Origin: CAUTXO01 sp963542625 | GTDB taxonomy: Bacteria; Campylobacterota; Campylobacteria; Campylobacterales; SZUA-545 | Direction: 5' to 3' | DNA length: 62,599 nt | Assembly (NCBI GenBank): GCA_963542625.1 | Contig: CAUTXO010000004.1 | Location: 1 to 62,599 of the forward strand | Notes under the pieces: generated by a model | Told to the model about the DNA's origin: nothing | What the model saw: the letters and a program-made list of their open reading frames with translations, nothing else | The model's database searches: none | Translations under genes and position numbers: made by a program | In this document: one piece after another, positions 8,143-17,101 of the stretch | How the letters are laid out: each line of letters begins with the position of its first letter | How positions within the stretch are numbered: the stretch's first letter is position 1

Positions 8143-9054
8143 ATGAAAATATCCATTATCGGTGCGGGCAAATGGGGTTTGGCGCTTAGGCACTGCCTTA
8201 TGCAAAAGCACGATGTGCTTGTAACTTCAAGGACGAGCAAAGATCTTAAAAACTTTGTAGATCTAAACACGGCGCTAGAGAGCGATTATTTAGTCATAGC
8301 CATTGCCGCTCAGGCCACAAGGGGTTGGCTAAAAGAGCATTTTGTAAATCACGGGCAAAAGATCTTAGTAGCTAGCAAGGGCATAGATCTTGCCACTGGG
8401 CGCTTTTTGGACGACATTTACAAAGACTACGCTAGCGAAGAAAATCTTAGTTTTATTTCAGGGCCTTCATTTGCCGCTGAAGTTGTGCAATCCTTGCCAA
8501 CGGCTTTGGTGGTGGCGTCTAAAAACACAGCCGGCGCAAGATCTTGGGCGGATCTTTTCCCAGATTTTACGAAGATCTACACAACAAAAGACGTGCGTGG
8601 TGTAGAAATTGCCGCCGCCTATAAAAATGTAATAGCCATTGCCGCCGGGCTTTGCGATGGCTTTGCGCTAGGGCATAACGCGCGCGCGGCGCTAATTACT
8701 AGGGGGCTTGCGGAAATGACGCGCTTTGGTAGCTTTTTTAAAGCCAAGAAAAAGACCTTTCTAGGGCTAAGCGGGGCGGGGGATCTTTTTCTAACTGCGT
8801 CAAGCGAGCTATCCAGAAATTATAGGGTCGGTTTGCTGCTAGCTAGCGGGAAAAAACTAGAGCAGATCTTAGCTAGCCTTGGCGAAGTAGCCGAGGGCGT
8901 CCCAACAACACAGGCAATTTATAATATAGCCGCGCGCGAGAAGATCTATTGCCCTATCGTCGCCGAGCTTTATAAGATCTTACACGGCGGGCAAGATCCA
9001 AGACTTAGCATTAAAAATTTACTAGCAAGAAGGCAAGAAAAGGAGAGTTTATGA
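8143..9054 (+). CDS. gpsA: NAD(P)H-dependent glycerol-3-phosphate dehydrogenase
   Basis: 303 residues from ATG 8143 (MKISIIGAGKWG). A longer in-frame reading from 8095 adds a non-conserved stretch across the promoter. The Rossmann motif is GAGKWG at residues 6-11. Further family blocks are VIAIAAQATRGWL, ASKGID, SGPSFAAEVVQSLPTALVVAS, EIAAAYKNVIAIAAGLCDGF with the catalytic Lys, and GLSGAGDLFLT. It reduces dihydroxyacetone phosphate to sn-glycerol-3-phosphate for phospholipids. It overlaps proA by ATGA. Confidence 0.96.
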   Translation: MKISIIGAGKWGLALRHCLMQKHDVLVTSRTSKDLKNFVDLNTALESDYLVIAIAAQATRGWLKEHFVNHGQKILVASKGIDLATGRFLDDIYKDYASEENLSFISGPSFAAEVVQSLPTALVVASKNTAGARSWADLFPDFTKIYTTKDVRGVEIAAAYKNVIAIAAGLCDGFALGHNARAALITRGLAEMTRFGSFFKAKKKTFLGLSGAGDLFLTASSELSRNYRVGLLLASGKKLEQILASLGEVAEGVPTTQAIYNIAAREKIYCPIVAELYKILHGGQDPRLSIKNLLARRQEKESL

Positions 9055-10274
9055 ATTTACAACCGCTTAAAACAGCCGCAAGGGATCTATCAGGGCTAAA
9101 TAACCAAAGGCGCAACGATGTTTTGCGCGCCATTGCCGCAGGGCTAAATGAGCGCTGCGCGGAAATTATCGTAGAAAACGAGCTGGATATGTCAAATGCC
9201 GCAGATCTAAGCCCGGCTATGAAAGACAGGCTTTTTTTAGATGAAGCGCGCATAAACGCTATGGCGCAAGGCGTGCTAGAAATTGCGGCGCTGCCTGATC
9301 CAATAGGCGAGATCTTAGAAGGCAGCCAGACAAAAGACGGGCTTATTATCCAAAAGGTGAGCGTGCCAATAGGCGTTATCGGTGCCATTTACGAAGCGCG
9401 CCCAAACGTAACGATAGACATCGCCGCGCTTTGCATAAAAAGCGGCAACGCCTGTGTTTTAAAAGGCGGAAGCGAGGCGATAAACTCTAATAGGATCCTA
9501 GCGGCAATCGTGGCTGAAGCCCTAGAGAAAAACGGCGCGCCAAAGGACGCGGTGCATTTTATAGATAGCACAGATAGAGAAGCAACAAGAGAGCTTTTAA
9601 AGCAAAACGATGTAGTAGATCTAATCATTCCGCGCGGCGGAGCGGGGCTTATTGATTTTGTGGTGCAAAACTCTACAATCCCCGTGATAAAGCACGACAA
9701 GGGCGTTTGCCATATTTTTGTGGATAAGTTTTCCGATTGCGACCGGGCAATTGAGATAATCCTAAACGCCAAGGTGCAAAAGCCATCAGCTTGCAACGCG
9801 CTTGAAACCTTGCTTGTGCATAGGGATATAAAAGAAGAATTTTTGCCCCGCCTAGCGCGCGCGCTTTCTGGCGCCGGCGTTGAGCTAAGGGCTTGCGATG
9901 AAGCGCGGGATATAATTACCGCCACGCCCGCAAGTGATGAAGACTGGAGCGCGGAATATTTGGATAAAACCCTTGCGCTAAAGGTGGTAAAAGATCTAAA
10001 CGCCGCTGTGGCGCACATCAATCTTTACGGCTCGGGGCATTCAGACGCCATTTTGACGACGAACTACGCAAATTCGCAAAAATTCTTAAAAGAAGTGGAT
10101 TCTGCTTGCGTTTATGTCAATGCTTCTACGCGTTTTACAGACGGCTTTGCCTTTGGGCTGGGCGCGGAAGTTGGCATTTCCACCGGCAAACTTCACTGCC
10201 GGGGGCCAATGGGGCTAAAAGGGCTAATGACTTACAAATACAAAATTTACGGCAGCGGTCAGATTAGGAGCTAA
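9051..10274 (+). CDS. proA: Gamma-glutamyl phosphate reductase ProA
   Basis: 407 residues, normal length. An aldehyde dehydrogenase-fold enzyme of proline synthesis that reduces gamma-glutamyl phosphate to the semialdehyde. Visible blocks: VPIGVIGAIYEARPNVTIDIAALCIKSGNACVLKGG, IIPRGGAGLI, and the catalytic Cys in KPSACNALETLLVH. The C-terminal VNASTRFTDGFAFGLGAEVGIST is followed by HCRGPMGL. It starts with ATG in an ATGA overlap with gpsA. Its 3' end carries the ribosome-binding site of the next gene. Confidence 0.97.
   Translation: MNLQPLKTAARDLSGLNNQRRNDVLRAIAAGLNERCAEIIVENELDMSNAADLSPAMKDRLFLDEARINAMAQGVLEIAALPDPIGEILEGSQTKDGLIIQKVSVPIGVIGAIYEARPNVTIDIAALCIKSGNACVLKGGSEAINSNRILAAIVAEALEKNGAPKDAVHFIDSTDREATRELLKQNDVVDLIIPRGGAGLIDFVVQNSTIPVIKHDKGVCHIFVDKFSDCDRAIEIILNAKVQKPSACNALETLLVHRDIKEEFLPRLARALSGAGVELRACDEARDIITATPASDEDWSAEYLDKTLALKVVKDLNAAVAHINLYGSGHSDAILTTNYANSQKFLKEVDSACVYVNASTRFTDGFAFGLGAEVGISTGKLHCRGPMGLKGLMTYKYKIYGSGQIRS
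10266..10270 (+). promoter_or_regulatory. Shine-Dalgarno AGGAG that places an AUU start
   Basis: TTAGGAGCTAATATT: a perfect AGGAG lies in the last codons of proA, 5 nt before ATT at 10276. No other initiation codon is near, so this site argues for AUU initiation of the following gene. Confidence 0.6.
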
Positions 10275-10275
10275 T

Positions 10276-11754
10276 ATTTCCCTTTCAAAGATAGTTGCCG
10301 CCACGCTTAGAGAGTTTAAGACAAACGGCTTAGATCTAACGCCCGCAAATTACGCCGACGTTTTTTGCAAGGAAGCGCGCAAGCTCGGCTTTTTCACACA
10401 AGATTGCCGCCAGCTTGAGCGCTACAAGGAGCGCCTAAGCAAGCCATTTAACGATGAGATTAAAAAATACCGCGTTCAAACGCTCGATGAGTTTTTTTCT
10501 TTTTTAATAGGTAGCCTGAATAGATCCAAAGAGCTAAAAGACGCCAAGATCTTAGCTGGTGTGCTAGAGCTTTTTACCGCGGTTTTGGCGCTGCTTGGCA
10601 CGTCCTGTGATCCTAAGCTAAAGTTTTTATCCGCCAAGCTTTCAAGCCTTGAGCTAAGGAATGCCTCAGATCTTGACAGTGCGCGCAAGATCTGTGCCAC
10701 GCTTAGCCTAGCGCCTGATTTTTTAGACGCCTTTGATGATTTTGGCAACTTTGATAAAAACAACATCGCTGTTTTTTCAAAGGCGCTTTCTGCCAAGCTC
10801 ACGCAAGATTACAAAAATTTTTCAGCGCTTATTGATAACCTTTTTGCCGCGCTAAATAGGCAAGATCTCTGCGATAAGTTTGCGGGGCTAAAAACAAAGG
10901 ATCTGCTAGATAAATCCACGACGGCTGAGATCTTAAAGGATCTAACAGACGCCTTGCAAAACAAAAGCGCAAAGCTAGGCGCGATTGCGGGCAATATGGA
11001 AGGAATTAGCGACGCGATTTTAACGAGCACTAAGACGTTTGGCTTAGATCTTGACGCCATCTGGCAGGGCGGGGCGCAAGGATCTATGGAAGGATCTAAG
11101 CTGGGATCTGAGCAAGCGGGGGCGCTGGGATCTACGCAAGGATCTGCGTCAAGATCTACGCCCGAATTTGAGCCAAGATCTGCGCCCGTATCCGCGCCAA
11201 GCGCGACGGATCTTGCCTACGAGCGCTTCAAAGAGAATTTGCGCCGCGCAGAAGATGAGATTAAAGCGCTAAAGCAAGAGCTTGGCGCCTTTAAAGAAAA
11301 GCTTGAAAACGCCAAAGAAGACGAGCTAACGCACACTCTAACGCGCGCGGCGCTAATGGAGCAGCTAAGGCTTTACGAGCAAGACTACCTAAAAAACGGC
11401 GCCGATTACGCCGCGTCCTTTGTGCGCATAGGCGGTTTTAGCGCGGCGTCAAAAAAGTTTGGGCGCTTTGCAAGCGATGGGATCTTGGTGCTAACATCTA
11501 AGATCTTAAAGGAGCATTTTTCCAAAGAAACGCTCATCGGCAGATACGAAGGCGGGGTTTTTTTGGTTGTTTCATCAGACTTTGAATACTTGCAAAACGC
11601 GCTTTGGCAGGTGAAAGAAATCGCGGCGACAAACTCGTTTTTATACAAGGAAGAAAAGATAAATTTGGAATTTTTTTACTCATTTTTAAAGCGCAGCCAG
11701 TGCGCGGAAAATTTTGATATGTTTCTAAACAAATCCTATGAGAGCGTGGGCTAG
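10276..11754 (+). CDS. Degenerate GGDEF-domain protein with AUU start
   Basis: 492 residues if begun at ATT 10276. The first in-frame GTG is 95 codons later and would cut a continuous helical N-terminus (SLSKIVAATLREFKTNGLDLTPANY...). The C-terminus (about residues 345-490) is a GGDEF-like domain: DELTHTLTRAALMEQL, and RYEGGVFLVV at the active-site hairpin. There EGGVF replaces GGDEF/GGEEF, so it is probably catalytically dead and may act as a c-di-GMP or protein-binding module. A coiled coil precedes it. Between them, at about residues 268-312, is a linker made of GGATCT repeats read as Gly-Ser. The stop overlaps folC by 1 nt. Confidence 0.75.
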   Translation: MSLSKIVAATLREFKTNGLDLTPANYADVFCKEARKLGFFTQDCRQLERYKERLSKPFNDEIKKYRVQTLDEFFSFLIGSLNRSKELKDAKILAGVLELFTAVLALLGTSCDPKLKFLSAKLSSLELRNASDLDSARKICATLSLAPDFLDAFDDFGNFDKNNIAVFSKALSAKLTQDYKNFSALIDNLFAALNRQDLCDKFAGLKTKDLLDKSTTAEILKDLTDALQNKSAKLGAIAGNMEGISDAILTSTKTFGLDLDAIWQGGAQGSMEGSKLGSEQAGALGSTQGSASRSTPEFEPRSAPVSAPSATDLAYERFKENLRRAEDEIKALKQELGAFKEKLENAKEDELTHTLTRAALMEQLRLYEQDYLKNGADYAASFVRIGGFSAASKKFGRFASDGILVLTSKILKEHFSKETLIGRYEGGVFLVVSSDFEYLQNALWQVKEIAATNSFLYKEEKINLEFFYSFLKRSQCAENFDMFLNKSYESVG

Positions 11755-12893
11755 TGAGATTTTTACAAGAGCTAAAAAAAAGGGGCGCGGAGCTCCATAA
11801 CTTTGACAAAACGCGCTTTGCTAGGATCTTTGCGCCGCTTGCTGGCAAGCTTTTGCATCCAAAAACCGTCCAGATCTTAGGCACAAACGGAAAGGGTAGC
11901 ACGGGCAGATTTATCGCGCAAGCCCTTTACGCGCGGGGCTTTGACGTTTTCCATTTCACATCGCCGCACATAAGGCACGCAAGGGAGCGCTTTTGGCGCA
12001 ACGGCAAGAATTTGCGCGTAAAAGATCTTGACGCCCTAACGGCAAGTGCGCGCGCGTTGCTTGGCGCGCAAGACTTTCGTGAGCTTAGTTATTTTGAATT
12101 TTTAACGCTTCTTTGCACGCTTGGGGCACAAGAATGCGATTATTTGATTTTAGAAGCCGGGCTTGGCGGGGAGTTTGACAGCACCACGCAATTACATATA
12201 GATCTGCACGTTTTTACGTCCATAAGCCTAGACCACGAAAGCGTTTTAGGCGGGTCCATCGGGCAAATTGCGCTAACAAAACTAAGGGCGGTTAAGGCAG
12301 ATTTCGTCGTTGCCAAGCAAAGAGAGCCGCTTGTGTATGAAACGGCAAAACGCATAGCGCAAGAAAGGGGCAAGCGCCTTACGTTTGTTAAGGATCTTGG
12401 GCTAGATCTGGCGCAATTTACGCAAAAGGGTGAGCCGCAATTTTTGGCGCAAAACAGGCAAACGGCATTTACCGCGCTTAAGGTTTTGGGGCTAGATCCG
12501 AGTGTGGCGGAAGTTTTAAGCGCGCCGATTTTTGGGCGCCTAAGCCGTTTTAGAAAAAATATTTTTTTAGACGTGGGGCATAACGTCGGCGCGGCTAGGG
12601 AGCTTGCCGATTTTTTTCAAGGCAAAAAGGTTATAATCTTGTTTAATTCATACAGGGACAAAAATTTTTTTGAAACTCTTAAAATATTAAAACCCGTTGT
12701 AAAATGCTGCTTTATTTTGCCAATTAAATACCAAAGAATGGCGCCGCGCGCGGAAATATCGGCGGCATTAAAAGCGCACGGCATTGCTGAATGCGACTTT
12801 GGCGGTTTTAAAAAAGATGAGATTTATTTAGTTTTTGGCTCGTTTATGTGCGTTGAATTTTTTTTAAGGCAATGGAAAAAACTTGAAAGATAA
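11754..12893 (+). CDS. folC: Folylpolyglutamate/dihydrofolate synthase FolC
   Basis: 379 residues, GTG start overlapping the previous stop (TAGTGAG). ATP-dependent Mur-ligase-type enzyme that adds glutamate to folates. The P-loop GTNGKGSTGRF is at about residues 43-53, the substrate loop is FHFTSPHIRHARERF, and LEAGLGGEFDSTT and the SISLDHESVLG block with Mg/ATP ligands follow. The C-terminal domain has FGRLSRFRKNIFLDVGHN. Shorter than the 420-residue enterobacterial enzyme but typical for this phylum. It heads the folC-csd1-ccmA-mfd set. Confidence 0.94.
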   Translation: MRFLQELKKRGAELHNFDKTRFARIFAPLAGKLLHPKTVQILGTNGKGSTGRFIAQALYARGFDVFHFTSPHIRHARERFWRNGKNLRVKDLDALTASARALLGAQDFRELSYFEFLTLLCTLGAQECDYLILEAGLGGEFDSTTQLHIDLHVFTSISLDHESVLGGSIGQIALTKLRAVKADFVVAKQREPLVYETAKRIAQERGKRLTFVKDLGLDLAQFTQKGEPQFLAQNRQTAFTALKVLGLDPSVAEVLSAPIFGRLSRFRKNIFLDVGHNVGAARELADFFQGKKVIILFNSYRDKNFFETLKILKPVVKCCFILPIKYQRMAPRAEISAALKAHGIAECDFGGFKKDEIYLVFGSFMCVEFFLRQWKKLER

Positions 12894-13815
12894 AACGACT
12901 ATAACCATTACAAATCTTAACGGCTCAAAAAGCTACACGATTGATGAGGTTTTTAAAAAGGGCATAGTTTATGCGCTCCTTGGCGTGCTTGCCTTTGTTG
13001 TTTTTGGGCTTGCCGTGATTTATTTTTTGTTTGAAGAAAAGGGCGATTACGACCTACTAAAAAATAAATATCACAAGATGATGATTAAAAATTCAGATCT
13101 TGAGATCTCCATTGCCGAAAAGCAATCAAAACTTTCAGACATCACAGAAAAAATCACCGATATTGAAACGCTAATCGGCATAAAACCGCGTGAAAATATG
13201 GCAACTGAAGAGCGCTTAGATATTGCCAAAGTTTCAGCCAAAGAGCGCGTTGTTACATTGCGGACAATTCCTAGCGGATCCCCGCTTGAGACGACGGTTA
13301 TTACATCTAAATACGGTTGGCGAATGAACCCAATTAGACCCGGGCGCGAAGAATTTCACCCGGGCATTGACTTGCGGGCAAAAATGGATACGGTTGTGTA
13401 TGCCACCGCCGATGGCATTGTGAAAAAGGTTAGAAACGAGCAGCAAGACGTAAATTCTGGTTATGGTAAGCTTTTGGTTTTGGTGCACGGCTTTGGCTTT
13501 GAAACCCTTTACGCGCATTTAAATAATGTAATAGTAAAAAGTGGGCAGTTTGTGAAAAAAGGGCAGCCGATTGCCTATTCAGGCAGCACAGGCTATTCAA
13601 ACGGACCGCATTTGCACTATGAAGTTAGGTATTTGCAAATGACCTTAGAGCCAAAGAATTTTATTGAGTGGTCGTTGCAAAATTATGAAAAAATTTTTAC
13701 GGACGAAACCAACGTTAGATGGGAATCTTTACTGAAAGGAATAAAATGGCAGTTGATACTTCTGGAACAACAGTTATCGCAGAAGGAACAAAAATCGACG
13801 GAAAAATCGAAATAA
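12883..13815 (+). CDS. csd1: M23 peptidoglycan endopeptidase, Csd1-like cell-shape protein
   Basis: 310 residues, TTG start 11 nt inside folC. A short cytoplasmic segment is followed by one membrane helix (about residues 28-50), a periplasmic coiled coil (about 60-110), and an M23 LytM domain (about 140-245) with Zn ligands in EFHPGIDLRAK and GPHLHYEVR. It should trim peptide crosslinks in the periplasm. In Helicobacter the neighbouring endopeptidases Csd1/Csd2 act with CcmA to make curved cells, and the same neighbourhood is kept here with one M23 gene instead of two. The C-terminus runs 70 nt into ccmA. Confidence 0.88.
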   Translation: MKDKTTITITNLNGSKSYTIDEVFKKGIVYALLGVLAFVVFGLAVIYFLFEEKGDYDLLKNKYHKMMIKNSDLEISIAEKQSKLSDITEKITDIETLIGIKPRENMATEERLDIAKVSAKERVVTLRTIPSGSPLETTVITSKYGWRMNPIRPGREEFHPGIDLRAKMDTVVYATADGIVKKVRNEQQDVNSGYGKLLVLVHGFGFETLYAHLNNVIVKSGQFVKKGQPIAYSGSTGYSNGPHLHYEVRYLQMTLEPKNFIEWSLQNYEKIFTDETNVRWESLLKGIKWQLILLEQQLSQKEQKSTEKSK

Positions 13816-14096
13816 CCTCAAAGCTCCACGTAGATGGAGAAATAGACGGCACAGTTCATTCTAAAAGCATTGTAACAATAGGGTCAAGGGGTGTTGTAAA
13901 AGGCGAAATTTACGCGGAAAAGTTAATCGTTAGCGGGCGTTTTGACGGCAACGCAGATTGCAAAGAAATAGACATCTTATCCGGCGGAAAGATCGTAGGC
14001 GATTTGCTAGCGGCAAACTTGGTGATAGAATCGAAAGGATTTTTTGAGGGCTCAAGCAAGGTAAAACTAGACGCCGATCCAATAGACATCGACTAA
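13746..14096 (+). CDS. ccmA: Bactofilin, CcmA-type cell-curvature scaffold
   Basis: 116 residues from ATG 13746 (MAVDTSGTTVIAEGTKIDG), chosen because bactofilins start just before the TxIxxGTxIxG strand and a GGA motif lies 7 nt upstream. An earlier in-frame start at 13719 is less likely. The body is the repetitive beta-helix: LHVDGEIDGTVHSKSIVTIGSRGVVKGEIYAEKLIVSGRFDGNADC with regular Gly turns. It polymerises under the membrane and positions cell-wall enzymes. Overlaps csd1 by 70 nt in another frame. Confidence 0.93.
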   Translation: MAVDTSGTTVIAEGTKIDGKIEITSKLHVDGEIDGTVHSKSIVTIGSRGVVKGEIYAEKLIVSGRFDGNADCKEIDILSGGKIVGDLLAANLVIESKGFFEGSSKVKLDADPIDID

Positions 14097-14131
14097 TGCT
14101 GACGTGCGAGATCTTGCGCTAGGGGCTTTAC

Positions 14132-17101
14132 TTGACAGATCTTTTTGAGTTTTTATCAAAAAAATCTTTGGACGTTTTGGCGGTAAAAGACGACAAAGAA
14201 GCGCAGCAAGCCTACAAAACAGCGCTTTATTTTGACGGCTTGCAAAGCTTTGTTTTGCCGGATCTGCGCGCGGATTTTTTAGAAGATCTGCGGAGTTTTT
14301 ACGACGAGATCTTAGAGCTAAACGCCGCCCTTTGTGCGTATTACGAATGCAAGGGCAAAAAGCTTTTAATTGCGCCTATTAATACGCTTTGCAAATATTT
14401 GCCAGCGCCAAAGGCTTTGGAAGCGGGGCTTATTAAAAAGGGCGCAGATCTTGACATTGCCGCGCTAAAACAAGAGCTTTTGTTTAAGGGCTACAACCTT
14501 AGCAGCGCGGTTATGCAAATGGGCGAGGCGTCCTTTAGGGGCGACATCATTGATATTTTTCCGCCAGGAGAGAGCTCGCCATTTAGAATAAACCTTTTTG
14601 ATACGCAGGTTGAGAGCATTCAAAGGTTTGATGAAGAAACGCAGCGCACGCAAAAACAAGAAGAAGATCTTGTAAAAATCACGCCCGCGCTTTTTAGCCT
14701 TAACGCCGCGCAGTATGAAAGCTTGCAAGATCTAATCGCCGCTTCTGGCGCGGATCTAATCTCAAAAGACGTTTTGTCGCTTGGCTTTTGGTTTTTAAAG
14801 GATCTTGGGCTTGCGGACAATCTTTGCGCGGGCAAGGTTTGTTACGCTTGCGCGGGTGTAGCCAGCGAGCTTGATTTAATTTACGACTTTAACAAAACAG
14901 GCTTCATCGCGCGTGAAGATCTTAACTTTGCCCCCTTGCCGCCGGCTACCAAATACAAAAGCATAGACGCAAGCGACCCAGCAACGCTCATAGAATTTCA
15001 CAAAGATAAAAAAATAAAATTGCTAGCGGCTTCGCCCTTGCTTTTGCAAAAGTTTGGCATTGCCGGTGGCGGCTTTGAATTTATCCAAACGCCCGCCATT
15101 ATTAACGCCATTGCGCCAGGTGAGCTCATTTTATCCCTAAACAAACCGCAAAAAAAGCGCCGCGTGAAAAAAACCACGCTTGGGCTAGACGACCTAAAAC
15201 AGGGCGATTTTGTAGTGCACGAAAATTACGGCATAGGCGTTTTTAGCGGGCTAGAGCAAGTCAAAATTATGGGCGGGCTTAGGGATTTTATAGCAATAAT
15301 GTATCAAGCTGGCGATAAACTCTTGCTGCCGGTTGAAAATTTGCACCTAATAGATAGATATGTCGCGGCTTCAAATACCGTGCCCGTGATTGATAAGCTT
15401 GGCAAATCGTCGTTTGTGAAGCTAAAAGAAAAGACAAAGCAACGGCTTTTGATTATTGCCGCAGAGATAATCAAGCGCGCGGCGTTTAGGGAGCTAGCGC
15501 GCGCCCCAGCGCTTGAGATCCCATCGGGCATTAAGAGCTTCCAAAAGTCAAGCGGCTTTGCTTACACGAGTGACCAAGAAAAGGCGATAAACGATATTTT
15601 TGCCGATTTCCAAAAAGGGCTTGTGATGGATAGGCTCCTTAGCGCCGACGTTGGCTTTGGAAAAACAGAAGTTGCGATGAACGCGATTTTTACTTGCGTG
15701 GCAAATGGTTTGCTAAGCGTTTTTGCCGTCCCTACAACCCTGCTTTGCGCCCAGCATTACGCCACGCTAAGGGCTAGGTTTGAGCCGCTTGGCATCAAGG
15801 TGTATAAATACGACCGCTTCACAAGTAGCGCGGATAAGGCAAAGATCAAAAAAGGGCTGGCGGCAAAAGACGTCAAGATCTTAGTCGGGACGCACTCTGT
15901 GCTTGGCTTGGATCTTAGCGCGCTTGGGCTTGTTGTGATTGATGAAGAGCATAAATTTGGCGTCAAGCAAAAGGAAAGCCTTAAGGATAAATCAAAGGGT
16001 GTGCACGTGCTTAGTATGTCCGCCACGCCTATTCCGCGTAGTTTGAACCTTGCGCTTTCACGCATTAAATCCTTTAGCAAGATCTTGACCCCGCCGCCTA
16101 ATAGGCAAGACGTGCGAACTTTTGTAAAAGAAAGTAGCGACGCGCTCATAAAAGAAGCCATTACGCGTGAATTGCGGCGCGGCGGGCAGGTGTTTTACGT
16201 GCATAACCGCATTGCGTCTTTGGAGCAAAAGGCGGCGTATTTAAAGGGGCTTATCAAAAACTTGCGGATCTTAATCTTGCACTCGCAGATAGACAGCCAA
16301 AGCCAAGAGCGGCAAATGCTTGACTTTTTAGACAAAAAATACGACGTGCTCCTTTGCACGAGCATAATTAGCGCCGGGATCCATATACCAAACGTTAATA
16401 CGATAATGATCGACGGCTCGGATATGTTTGGGCTAGCTGATCTTCACCAGTTGCGCGGGCGCGTTGGCAGGCAGGCAAGGCAGGGCTTTTGCTTTTTTTT
16501 GGTAAATGATAAGGACGCAATCACGCCTGAAGCTAAGAAACGCTTGCTAGCACTAGAGCAGAACTCATTTTTGGGCAGCGGGGCAAACATTGCTTATCAA
16601 GATCTTGAAATTAGGGGCGGCGGGAATATACTTGGCGCGGAGCAATCAGGGCAGATTAAGCACATCGGCTATTCGCTTTATTTAAAGCTTTTAGAAGAGG
16701 CGATTAACGAGCTAAGCAAGGAGCAAAGCGCGCCCGGTGTTGCGGTGCAAGCTGATATTAAGCTAGCTGTTAGCGCGTATATTTCAAGCGAGCTTGTGAG
16801 TGAGGATAGTTTGCGTATAGATTTGTATCGGCGGTTTTCAAGCTGCGCGAACACGCAAGAAATTTACGAGCTAGCGCTTGAGATGGAAGATAGATTTGGC
16901 AAGCTAGACACGCCGTCAAAGCAATTTGTGGATCTGATGGCTATCAAAATAGCAGCCGGTAAAAAGGGCATTAAAAGCATTTCAAGCTTTGGCAGAAAGA
17001 TAGTTTTTGTGTTTGCAAGCGAGCAAAAGCAAAGTTTTGAAGCCGCGTCAAAAGACGATGACGACGTGATCGCCGCTACTGCGAAAGCCTTGCGTGATTA
17101 G
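14132..17101 (+). CDS. mfd: Transcription-repair coupling factor Mfd
   Basis: 989 residues, the length usual in Campylobacterota. UvrB-like N-terminal half (SFRGDIIDIFPPGE), RNA-polymerase-interacting domain (LKQGDFVVHENYGIGVFSGLE), then the RecG-type motor: Walker A DVGFGKTEVAMNA, VIDEEHKFGVKQKE, SMSATPIPRSL, STSIISAGIHIPNVNT-type motif V and HQLRGRVGRQARQGF. A short C-terminal TRCF domain follows. It removes stalled polymerase at lesions and recruits UvrA. The start is TTG 14132, since the upstream ATG in frame meets a stop at once. Motif GATC sites are scattered through it as DL and KIL codons. Confidence 0.95.
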   Translation: MTDLFEFLSKKSLDVLAVKDDKEAQQAYKTALYFDGLQSFVLPDLRADFLEDLRSFYDEILELNAALCAYYECKGKKLLIAPINTLCKYLPAPKALEAGLIKKGADLDIAALKQELLFKGYNLSSAVMQMGEASFRGDIIDIFPPGESSPFRINLFDTQVESIQRFDEETQRTQKQEEDLVKITPALFSLNAAQYESLQDLIAASGADLISKDVLSLGFWFLKDLGLADNLCAGKVCYACAGVASELDLIYDFNKTGFIAREDLNFAPLPPATKYKSIDASDPATLIEFHKDKKIKLLAASPLLLQKFGIAGGGFEFIQTPAIINAIAPGELILSLNKPQKKRRVKKTTLGLDDLKQGDFVVHENYGIGVFSGLEQVKIMGGLRDFIAIMYQAGDKLLLPVENLHLIDRYVAASNTVPVIDKLGKSSFVKLKEKTKQRLLIIAAEIIKRAAFRELARAPALEIPSGIKSFQKSSGFAYTSDQEKAINDIFADFQKGLVMDRLLSADVGFGKTEVAMNAIFTCVANGLLSVFAVPTTLLCAQHYATLRARFEPLGIKVYKYDRFTSSADKAKIKKGLAAKDVKILVGTHSVLGLDLSALGLVVIDEEHKFGVKQKESLKDKSKGVHVLSMSATPIPRSLNLALSRIKSFSKILTPPPNRQDVRTFVKESSDALIKEAITRELRRGGQVFYVHNRIASLEQKAAYLKGLIKNLRILILHSQIDSQSQERQMLDFLDKKYDVLLCTSIISAGIHIPNVNTIMIDGSDMFGLADLHQLRGRVGRQARQGFCFFLVNDKDAITPEAKKRLLALEQNSFLGSGANIAYQDLEIRGGGNILGAEQSGQIKHIGYSLYLKLLEEAINELSKEQSAPGVAVQADIKLAVSAYISSELVSEDSLRIDLYRRFSSCANTQEIYELALEMEDRFGKLDTPSKQFVDLMAIKIAAGKKGIKSISSFGRKIVFVFASEQKQSFEAASKDDDDVIAATAKALRD

